Part shown: positions 45,701-51,182 of the stretch, piece after piece | How positions within the stretch are numbered: position 1 is the stretch's first letter | Layout: every line of letters starts with the position of its first letter | From: an uncultured Erysipelotrichaceae bacterium | GTDB taxonomy: Bacteria > Bacillota_I > Bacilli_A > Erysipelotrichales > Erysipelotrichaceae | Assembly (NCBI GenBank): GCA_902793635.1 | Contig: CADBEA010000014.1 | Coordinates: 1 to 51,182 of the forward strand | Length of the DNA stretch: 51,182 nt | Direction of reading: 5' to 3' | Notes under the pieces: generated by a model | The model's input: only the letters and a program-made list of their open reading frames with translations | What the model was told of the DNA's origin: nothing | Databases searched by the model: none | Translations under genes and position numbers: made by a program

Positions 45701-46259
45701 TGCCGCCGGATACACCGGAGGCGACACTGAAGGATTCGATTGGCTGTCCTACCTCGCTTTGGATATAATCCCACTCCAGAGGCGCCGTGAAAGAAAGCAC
45801 GCCGTCGTTTTTGACGGTGAATACCGGTGACGTGAACCAGATATACCAGTACGGTTCGCCTTCGCCGGTTTCTTCCGCCACTTCCGTTTCATGGCTGTAG
45901 CTTTTGCCGTCGGAAGTGAATGTCACGTCACTTGCGAAACGGTAATCCGAAGATGAGAGAACCGTCGCCATAAACGTGTATTTCCATTCACCGGGAGTAA
46001 ACGATCCGGAGCTGACCTGTTTGAACTCGCCGCCGATCCGCTTTTCCCAGTAGCCGACGTCGAGAACGATATCGTTGGATTCGTTTTTCGTATAGGAAAC
46101 GAACTGGAGAGCGTTTCCGTTTTTCATGATATCGGCAAGGTCGGAGGAAGCCGTGATGGTCTTCACCTCACTCAGCGCGAAGACATTCAGCACCGCCAGC
46201 GGCAGGAAAGCCACGATCATTGTCAAAGACAGTAAAAACAATCTGATCCTGCGGAACAT
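42720..46259 (-). CDS. Large cell-surface protein with beta-modules, SH3b pair and a C-terminal membrane anchor
   Basis: The 1179-residue protein has an N-terminal signal peptide (LLSLTMIVAFLPLAVLNVFA). Several related modules of about 100 residues follow, each with a Trp and a (F/Y)xxGxYxY pattern. An Ig-like unit lies near 170-250 (WISVSADGTVSGTPVSAG). Two SH3b domains lie near 618-755 (ASALNVRSGASADS; AGAVNVREQPDKSS). An InlB-type repeat near 856-920 ends in FDKWYKDPAF. The C-terminus is VPDTSDRNNTPLWIG, a hydrophobic span and RRNR, close to a sortase signal. It probably binds wall or host material. The ATG at 46259 follows AAAGGAG. Confidence 0.85.
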   Translation of the reverse strand: MFRRIRLFLLSLTMIVAFLPLAVLNVFALSEVKTITASSDLADIMKNGNALQFVSYTKNESNDIVLDVGYWEKRIGGEFKQVSSGSFTPGEWKYTFMATVLSSSDYRFASDVTFTSDGKSYSHETEVAEETGEGEPYWYIWFTSPVFTVKNDGVLSFTAPLEWDYIQSEVGQPIESFSVASGVSGGSAPYTFSKVSGPDWISVSADGTVSGTPVSAGLNSLLEIRVTDNNGDYRDILLNVDETTDGSYTYVDTVAGTTSLGTGDLSDIMSYGAAIPALSINVTSGAEYGVTFNQGHWMVYDGTDWVYAGETEFQGGDYLYEAQFDINAPDSFTNWFASDMEVTVNGVPWTCSYLLNDASLCTALFRSPPVTVDDPRTPIYKVVSETDDFDKPGYSPHYGDAMPIPYFNVTWGTPAYVQSTMTQWKRKKNDSWNYVSGSEPFGSGTYVLETQLRIDGADSALYYFTNDLAFENNGNAWYRNGRPFNLDGYSYSMVYSREFHVPMHRVSVSGVTPPTDGAVPTIEGISVDLPEASIDKFNTYWAVEDGSDWKANGTAPFAAGKKYAIQVTLNQDAAYEAFFADTTTVYVNGVAATASKYADGSIYVTVPMEFVTASTDLYVVTASALNVRSGASADSLRVGGLKYGDVVQAKGRSGKWVLIEFEGKDAWVNGDYLALTYTKETAIKPINATVTAGAVNVREQPDKSSTRIGGYTGSKVVLVTGEVTVGDETWLVVDYDGQLGFINAKYTDYVSAEQILKAIEIVISELPEDIFDKTSIEYTKIAQGDTVAISEEDMMKNDDGTWTAGFFPDDAMSFMDLTKDSVRLPEGCGYDVLDTVLNADGSIAIVLGKKPVKVTFETNGGSGIDPVFVTPDSPVTKPAPPLKEGYSSFDKWYKDPAFSEEFDFTSPVSEAMTLYYHWAANMTSIEMYAEGTAVNPDGDYTLNVMKLDPLFESLSEPVTLTVSPLYEDASHTKTLKEKPVKGTTYWFWIDMEAGGIEEKGLSDVWFAYDIVTGSSLEAAEADIEIIELSHSPGGTKASLYCRYTEKEIVYTFESGGSSSWTKGSGKTIDFTVKRNINDAKTYALFTGIEVDGKPLSPTDYTAASGSLKGSLKASFLATLKEGKHTLSVQFTDGTAETEFTIKAAPKVPDTSDRNNTPLWIGLTVAALAVAGFVLYRRNR

Positions 46260-46400
46260 ATCATTCTCCTTTCCCTTCCGGACACGCCGGATGAATGATG
46301 GTAAGAAGATTATAACAAAGAAGACTGTCTGATATGGCGGACGGACACGTGACAGTTTCCGCGGTACTGTAACATTTACGCAATATTTTCCGGAAAACAT

Positions 46401-46428
46401 AAAAATACCGGATCCGAAGATCCGGTAT
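46401..46428 (-). terminator. Intrinsic terminator of the rsmE-mtaB-murE-deoC operon
   Basis: On the minus strand AATACCGGATC / GGATCCGGTATT is followed by TTTAT. Confidence 0.75.
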
Positions 46429-46447
46429 TCTCACAGCAGTTTCGTGT

Positions 46448-47083
46448 TCAGATCAGGTTTTTGCCGGAGCTGGTGCCGATCCGGGTGGCACCTGCCTTGA
46501 TCATGGCTTCGAACGTCTCTTTGTCACGGATACCGCCGGCCGCCTTGACACCCATGTCAGGTCCGACCGTCTTCCGCATCAGGGCAACGTCTTCAACGGT
46601 GGCGCCGCCGGTCGAGAAACCGGTGCTGGTCTTGACGAAGTCGGCGTTCGCTTCTTTGGCGAGGCGGCAGGCTCTTTCCTTTTCCTCATCACTCAGCAGG
46701 CAGGCTTCGATGATGACCTTGAGCAGCCGTCCGTCACACGCTTCCTTGATGGCGGCGATTTCGTCACGGACATACGCGTCTTCGTGGTCCTTCAGTTTGC
46801 CGACGTTGATGACCATGTCGATTTCCTCGGCGCCGGCCTTGATCGCGTCGGCTGTTTCGAAGCATTTCGCGGCGGTACTCATGGCGCCGAGCGGGAAGCC
46901 GATGACGGTGCATACTTTGACGTCCGTACCGGCCAGCAGTTCCTTGGCAAGCGGGATCCAGCAGGGATTGATGCATACGGAAGCGAAATCATAGAGTCTC
47001 GCCTCTTCACACAGAGCAACGATCTTTTCTTTTGTCGCGTCGGGTTTTAACTGGGTGTGGTCGATGTACTTAGAGGACTTCAT
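46448..47083 (-). CDS. deoC: Deoxyribose-phosphate aldolase
   Basis: The 211-residue enzyme has the Schiff-base Lys151 in [12 protein letters not shown] and the paired [10 protein letters not shown] motif. It cleaves 2-deoxyribose 5-phosphate to glyceraldehyde 3-phosphate and acetaldehyde. The ATG at 47083 follows GAAGGAG and overlaps the end of murE by 14 bases, so a longer start is excluded. It is the last gene of the operon, and a terminator follows. Its pairing with murE is unusual in content. Confidence 0.95.
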   Translation of the reverse strand: MKSSKYIDHTQLKPDATKEKIVALCEEARLYDFASVCINPCWIPLAKELLAGTDVKVCTVIGFPLGAMSTAAKCFETADAIKAGAEEIDMVINVGKLKDHEDAYVRDEIAAIKEACDGRLLKVIIEACLLSDEEKERACRLAKEANADFVKTSTGFSTGGATVEDVALMRKTVGPDMGVKAAGGIRDKETFEAMIKAGATRIGTSSGKNLI

Positions 47084-48536
47084 AATCTTCTCCTTCACTG
47101 AAATAGTATTTCTGCAGGACATCATGAACAACCGTGTCATCGCCTTCGTACGGTTCACGGCCAAATTCCCGGTAGATGAATTTCTCGTCACCTTTGCCGA
47201 GGATCACGATCGTGTCGTTGGGATCCGCCAGTTCGATGGCCTGGCGGATGGCGTCATAGCGGTCGGTAATGATGATATAGTTCGTTTTCTTGATGCCGGC
47301 AGCGATTTCCTCGGCGATCTGTCTCGGGTCTTCGTCACGCGGATCGTCTTCCGTCAGGATGATCATGTCGGAATACTTGTCGAGGATCTTGCCGAAGACC
47401 GGCCGTTTGGCGGTATCGCGCTTGCCGGCTGAACCGGTGATCGAGATGATCCGCTTGCCCTTCGGTGTGATGGCGGAAGCGTACTGGCATACCTTCTCGA
47501 TGCCGTCCGGTGTGTGGGCGAAGTCGACGAGAATGTTGAACGGCTGGCCGTCGGAGATTCTCTGCATGCGGCCTTCGATCTGCGAGAGATCGGAGATCAG
47601 CGGCTTCATATCGGCGATCGATATGCCCTGCACGTGCAATGCCGCGATAGCCGCCACCAGGTTGGAAATATTGAAGCGGGCCACCAGATTGGTTTCCAGG
47701 TCATATTCCATGTTGGCGACTTTCAGAGTGAATCTTGTCCGATCCTTCATCAGCTGATAGCGGATGACCTGGTAATCAGCCGGATGGTCAATGCCGTAGG
47801 TCAGCACCTTGCAGGGACAGTCCTCGACGACTTTCATGCCGTACGGGTCGTCGGCGTTGGTAATGGCGACGGCGCTTGGCTTCAGGGAATCGAAGAGCTG
47901 CTTCTTGGCCAGGAAGTAGTTGGTCATGGTGCCGTGGTAATCGAGATGGTCGTGCGTCAGATTGGTGAACACGGCGATGTCGAAGTCGATCGACTGGACA
48001 CGGCCCTGTTCGATACCGATCGAGGACGCTTCCAGTGCGCAGGCTTCCATGCCCGCTTCCCGCATGTCCCTGAGGACGCCGTGCAGATCGTCGATGTTCG
48101 GCGTGGTCAGCAGCGGCGGCAGCTTGACACTGCCGTATTCGATGGCGATCGTGCCGATATAGCCGGTCGGCTTGAAGGCCGAAAGAATGTCCCGGATGAT
48201 GCAGGATATCGAGGATTTGCCGTTCGTGCCGGTGATGCCGAACATCGTCATGTGGTGGCTCGGGAAGCCGTAGAAGGCATCCGCTACCTTGTTGAAGGTC
48301 GAGATGACATCCTTGACCCTGATATAGGTCACGTCGTCCCGCATCTCATCCAGCGGCTCGCTGTAAACGATGACCTTGGCGCCGTTTTCGACTGCCTGAT
48401 CGATAAACTTATGACCGTCAAACATCATGCCCTTGACACAGAAGAAGATCGAATCGGGACGCTTCTTGCGGCTGTCCGCCATCAGTGACCGTATTTCTAT
48501 ATCCGGGGCGTTTTCAAACAATTCCGTCAGTTTCAT
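47070..48536 (-). CDS. murE: UDP-N-acetylmuramyl-tripeptide synthetase
   Basis: The 488-residue Mur ligase has the ATP loop GTNGKSS (103-109), the central [12 protein letters not shown] and the C-terminal DDPRDEDP (397-404). It adds the third residue of the peptidoglycan stem peptide. The family's selectivity motif is DNPR for meso-diaminopimelate; here it is DDPR, so the added residue (mDAP, Lys or other) is not certain. The gene overlaps mtaB by four bases upstream and deoC by 14 bases downstream. Confidence 0.93.
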   Translation of the reverse strand: MKLTELFENAPDIEIRSLMADSRKKRPDSIFFCVKGMMFDGHKFIDQAVENGAKVIVYSEPLDEMRDDVTYIRVKDVISTFNKVADAFYGFPSHHMTMFGITGTNGKSSISCIIRDILSAFKPTGYIGTIAIEYGSVKLPPLLTTPNIDDLHGVLRDMREAGMEACALEASSIGIEQGRVQSIDFDIAVFTNLTHDHLDYHGTMTNYFLAKKQLFDSLKPSAVAITNADDPYGMKVVEDCPCKVLTYGIDHPADYQVIRYQLMKDRTRFTLKVANMEYDLETNLVARFNISNLVAAIAALHVQGISIADMKPLISDLSQIEGRMQRISDGQPFNILVDFAHTPDGIEKVCQYASAITPKGKRIISITGSAGKRDTAKRPVFGKILDKYSDMIILTEDDPRDEDPRQIAEEIAAGIKKTNYIIITDRYDAIRQAIELADPNDTIVILGKGDEKFIYREFGREPYEGDDTVVHDVLQKYYFSEGEDYEVL

Positions 48537-49819
48537 AAGACTTCACTTTCTTTCGCATACATCTGATGCTCATGATATTCACTGAGAACCGCGTGGACCA
48601 TGGTGCCGTGCGGTTTATCGCTTCTGATCAGTACGGGAATATAGTCGGAGGTATAGCCGCTGACATATTCACCTTCGTTCTGTTCGAGGATCACATCCGC
48701 TTCACAGCCTAGATGCTCAAGGGCATAGACATCCCGGCATTTGGCTGAGAGCGCGCTGACGATCCTGACTCTTTCCTTTTTGACAGCCGGTGCCACCTGG
48801 TTCTTCATCTTTTCCGCTCTTGTGCCGGAACGCACTGAGAACGGGAAGACGTGCAGGAAAGCGAATTCGCACTTCTCGCAGAAGGCAAGTGTCTGCTGGA
48901 ATTCTTCTTCGCTTTCACCGGCGAAACCGACGATCAGATCGCAGGAAATGGCAATGTCGCCTAACTGTTCACGGATCCACTTTATTTTATCATAATACGC
49001 ATCAGTGCCGTATGGCCGGCCCATGCGCTTCAATGTCTCATCACAGCCGGACTGCAGCGGAATGTGGAGGTGTCTGGCAATTCTCGGTTCTTCCTTCATC
49101 AGGCTGATCAGCTCTTCGCTGACTTCCGTCACTTCGATCGAGGAAATGCGCAGCCGTTTCAGATCCGGCACTTCCTTCAGCAGCCGGCGGATCAGCTCGG
49201 TAAGGGTTACGCCGTATTCCTTTCCGTAGCGGCCGGTATGAATACCGGTCAGAACGATCTCCTGATGAGTCTGCGTAATCTTTTTCGCCTCTTCGATCAC
49301 GCGATCAGGCTCCATCGATCTTTCCCGGCCGCGGGCATAGGGAATCACGCAGTAGGCGCAGAACTGATTGCAGCCGTCCTGGATCTTCAGATAGGCTCTT
49401 GCCCGGTTTTCAAAACGGTCCGCTGTCAGCGGTTCAAACGGGATCTCGTTGACCTCTTCGAGATCACGGATCTTTTCATGATCATTCATATACTGTTCGA
49501 GATAATCCGGCACCCGCATTTTATGAGCGGTGCCGACGACAATCTCGGCATCTTCCAGCTGGCCGTCGTTGATCTGCGCGTAGCAGCCGACCATAACACA
49601 GACAACATCCGGATTGTCCCTTTTCACCCGGTGCATCATCTTGCGGCTTTTCGCCGCGGCGGTATTGGTAACGGCACAGGTGAAGATCAGTGCCGCGTCT
49701 GTCTTTTCTTCGAACGGAAGCCGCTGCCAGCCTCTTTTCTCCAGCATGCAGGCAATGCTTTCCGCTTCGTACATGTTGACCTTGCAGCCGAGATTGCAGA
49801 TGGAAAATGTTTTTGTCAT
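48533..49819 (-). CDS. mtaB: tRNA N6-threonylcarbamoyladenosine methylthiotransferase
   Basis: This 428-residue radical-SAM enzyme has an N-terminal methylthiotransferase cluster site beginning CNLGCKVNMYE, the radical-SAM motif CNQFCAYCVIPYARGRE and a C-terminal TRAM-like region. It adds a methylthio group to t6A37 of tRNAs. The ATG at 49819 follows GGGGAGGG and overlaps the end of the rsmE gene by four bases. Confidence 0.95.
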   Translation of the reverse strand: MTKTFSICNLGCKVNMYEAESIACMLEKRGWQRLPFEEKTDAALIFTCAVTNTAAAKSRKMMHRVKRDNPDVVCVMVGCYAQINDGQLEDAEIVVGTAHKMRVPDYLEQYMNDHEKIRDLEEVNEIPFEPLTADRFENRARAYLKIQDGCNQFCAYCVIPYARGRERSMEPDRVIEEAKKITQTHQEIVLTGIHTGRYGKEYGVTLTELIRRLLKEVPDLKRLRISSIEVTEVSEELISLMKEEPRIARHLHIPLQSGCDETLKRMGRPYGTDAYYDKIKWIREQLGDIAISCDLIVGFAGESEEEFQQTLAFCEKCEFAFLHVFPFSVRSGTRAEKMKNQVAPAVKKERVRIVSALSAKCRDVYALEHLGCEADVILEQNEGEYVSGYTSDYIPVLIRSDKPHGTMVHAVLSEYHEHQMYAKESEVL

Positions 49820-50535
49820 AAGCCCTCCCCGGCGGCACTGATCACCGCACATGCATAAATGGCCGCTGTCTCAGCCCTGAGAATACGCGGACCAAACGTG
49901 ACGGATGTATAGCCCATGGCCGCGAATTCCTGCATTTCCTCATCGCTGAAGCCGCCTTCCGGGCCAATGACGACGATCGCTGATTTTGCCGTTTTCAGGG
50001 CTTTTACGAGCGGTTCCGCTTCACCCCAGGCATTCTCATAGGCAGCCAGTTTCGTCTCCGCAGAAAGGCTCTGCAGGCCTCTGAAAGCAATTGTATCCGT
50101 TACTTCCGGGATACGGCTGCGTTTGCACTGACGGGCCGCTTCCATGCAGATGTCCTGCCAGCGCTTCAGCTGCTTTTCCGCCTTCTCCTCGCGGGCTTTC
50201 ACCACACAGCGGGAGGAGATCATCGGCACGATGCGGCTGACGCCCAGTTCGGTCGCCTTCTGCAGCACCAGTTCAAATTTCTCGCGGCGGATCAGGGCCA
50301 TGACAAGCGTCAGATCAACGGCGGATTCATTGGTCCGCGGATCTTCCGCTTCCACCATGGCGGCAAATTCCTTGCCCTTCTGATAAGCACGCGCAAAAAA
50401 GCCCCTGCCGTCATAGACAAGGCGGATCCTTTCTTCCCTCAGACGGACGACATCACGGGCGTGATGCGCCTGTTCTTTCGTGAAGATGTATTCTTCACCG
50501 ACCTTCAGCGGTGTATCACTGAAATACTGCTGCAT
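49816..50535 (-). CDS. rsmE: 16S rRNA (uracil1498-N3)-methyltransferase
   Basis: The 239-residue SPOUT methyltransferase has the N-terminal PUA-like part (HHARDVVRLREE) and the knot motifs IVVIGPEGGFSDEE and FGPRILRAETAA. It methylates U1498 of 16S rRNA. The ATG at 50535 has no nearby ribosome site; AAAGGAG lies about 32 bases upstream, separated by a 20-base hairpin. No other in-frame start lies between the two. It is the first gene of the operon. Confidence 0.93.
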   Translation of the reverse strand: MQQYFSDTPLKVGEEYIFTKEQAHHARDVVRLREERIRLVYDGRGFFARAYQKGKEFAAMVEAEDPRTNESAVDLTLVMALIRREKFELVLQKATELGVSRIVPMISSRCVVKAREEKAEKQLKRWQDICMEAARQCKRSRIPEVTDTIAFRGLQSLSAETKLAAYENAWGEAEPLVKALKTAKSAIVVIGPEGGFSDEEMQEFAAMGYTSVTFGPRILRAETAAIYACAVISAAGEGL

Positions 50536-50545
50536 AAAACTGAAA

Positions 50546-50565
50546 GGAAGACTTTTGTGTCTTCC
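50546..50565 (-). promoter_or_regulatory. Leader hairpin between the ribosome site and the start of rsmE
   Basis: On the minus strand GGAAGAC-ACAAAA-GTCTTCC lies between AAAGGAG and the ATG at 50535. It is followed by TTTCAGTTTT. It may bring the ribosome site to the start, act as an attenuator, or both. Confidence 0.55.
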
Positions 50566-50591
50566 GTCTCCTTTACTTGCGTCCGCAGGCA

Positions 50592-50620
50592 ATTATAACC
50601 TACTTTGGCGTATCCGCCAA
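50592..50620 (-). promoter_or_regulatory. Sigma-A promoter of the rsmE operon
   Basis: On the minus strand a -35 TTGGCG (50615-50620) and a perfect -10 TATAAT (50592-50597) are 17 bases apart. It overlaps the end of the upstream C_GCAxxG_C_C gene and gives a leader of about 50 bases. Confidence 0.7.
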
Positions 50621-51013
50621 TACGACTTCTTCGACCAGCCGGCAGCCGATGCGCACGCAGTCATTGCAGTCGCAGAGCACCTTGCTGGTTTTGATGCCTT
50701 TCAGGTCACAGCAGAGAATGGCTCCCGCCTCTTCCTGAAAACGCTTGGTAATGACTCTTGTCAGCTGATATGTCTGGCCTTTGGAATCCGGACGGTCCAG
50801 ATTGGCCGTGCTTTTCTTCAGACCGGCACAGGCAATCGCCGCGCTCAATGCGCCGCAGGTGCCGAGCGTGCAGCCAAAACCGCCGCCGAAGCCTTCCAGA
50901 AAACGGAACATCGTCTTTTCATCCACACCAAGTTCTTCACAGTAATTGCAGCCGACTGCCTGTGAACATGTATATCCGTGAGCACGAAGCTCCACGCCTC
51001 TTTCTTCTTTCAT
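50600..51013 (-). CDS. C_GCAxxG_C_C family putative redox protein
   Basis: The 137-residue protein shows the family's spaced Cys pattern: YTCSQAV, CTLGTCGALSAAIA, then LCCDLKG and LCDCNDCVRIGC. Members are thought to have redox or metal-binding roles, but the function is unproven. The ATG at 51013 follows GAAGGAG. The gene end overlaps the promoter of the rsmE operon. Confidence 0.88.
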   Translation of the reverse strand: MKEERGVELRAHGYTCSQAVGCNYCEELGVDEKTMFRFLEGFGGGFGCTLGTCGALSAAIACAGLKKSTANLDRPDSKGQTYQLTRVITKRFQEEAGAILCCDLKGIKTSKVLCDCNDCVRIGCRLVEEVVLADTPK

Positions 51014-51063
51014 CACACTGCTCCTTCTGAACACTATTATAACTGAAAAAAACGAAGACAAAT

Positions 51064-51096
51064 GAAAAGCAGCCGGATTGAACAATTCAGCTGCCT
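51064..51096 (-). terminator. Probable intrinsic terminator
   Basis: On the minus strand GCAGC...GCTGC with an inner TTGAA/TTCAA stem is followed by TTTTC. It lies just after the partial gene at the window end. Confidence 0.6.
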
Positions 51097-51114
51097 CACA
51101 GTACTTAAAATGTC

Positions 51115-51182
51115 TCAGGATTTCATCTTCTTCAGATATTCCTGCATCTCTTCTTCACTTATACCGCTGGTTCTTACTGCTG
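51115..51182 (-). CDS. C-terminal end of an unidentified gene (partial)
   Basis: The last 22 codons of a minus-strand gene enter from the right edge and end in TGA at 51115-51117. The residues SGISEEEMQEYLKKMKS are helical and charged. The rest lies outside the window, so the product cannot be named. Confidence 0.55.
   Translation of the reverse strand, partial: AVRTSGISEEEMQEYLKKMKS

Overview
The window is low-GC-phylum (Firmicutes) chromosome with a fairly high GC content by eye. Genes lie close together with strong AGGAGG-type ribosome sites, and intrinsic terminators are frequent. The mix of genes suggests a gut member of the Erysipelotrichia: a 6-phospho-beta-glucosidase, a CwlO-like coiled-coil protein with LN..ACxAY repeats, several small proteins with double-glycine leaders, and MurE with a DDPR motif. 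This assignment is an inference from gene style only.

Layout. Positions 1-92 hold the 5' end of a group IIC intron (minus strand) placed right after a terminator. Next on the minus strand come a helical-repeat protein, a zinc-ribbon protein, a small double-glycine-leader protein and a GH1 phospho-glucosidase. From 3.4 to 9.6 kb a plus-strand operon encodes a PhnD-type lipoprotein, PhnC ATPase, two PhnE permeases, a cytoplasmic 5'-nucleotidase-like phosphoesterase and a P-loop protein of unknown function: an uptake-and-dephosphorylate module. From 9.7 to 17.6 kb are metabolic and housekeeping genes: SRAP/YedK, two alpha/beta hydrolases, a ROK kinase, a monooxygenase, an NSS transporter, KptA and a methyltransferase. 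Two further double-glycine-leader genes lie here, one interrupted by an in-frame TGA.

From 17.8 to 29.9 kb two giant paralogous proteins (1389 and 1224 residues) of DUF4062 + STAND-type P-loop NTPase + helical-repeat architecture flank a phosphoesterase, a Gate-domain membrane protein, a PepSY lipoprotein, a small membrane protein and an ATC-hydrolase-family protein. The DUF4062-NTPase order recalls eukaryotic TEP1/NWD1/NPHP3 proteins and bacterial STAND immune sensors; it is one of the two best candidates for an undescribed system. From 30 to 38 kb are a secreted coiled-coil protein, an amidohydrolase, a short UvrA-like ATPase, a Nudix hydrolase with a decayed second copy, a mevalonate-kinase-like GHMP kinase and an AT-rich nuclease-helicase (DUF2075) gene that looks acquired. 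From 38.4 to 42.7 kb are a double-glycine-leader zinc-ribbon protein, a CPBP protease, cardiolipin synthase, a HAD phosphatase and a zinc-ribbon protein. From 42.7 to 46.3 kb there is a large surface protein. An rsmE-mtaB-murE-deoC operon with its own promoter, a C_GCAxxG_C_C protein and the tail of one more gene close the window.

The other best candidate for novelty is the dispersed set of four short proteins with bacteriocin-like double-glycine leaders, two of them carrying Cys4 zinc-ribbon cores, with no exporter in the window. No tRNA, rRNA or CRISPR was seen. No gene-free stretch exceeds about 300 bases.
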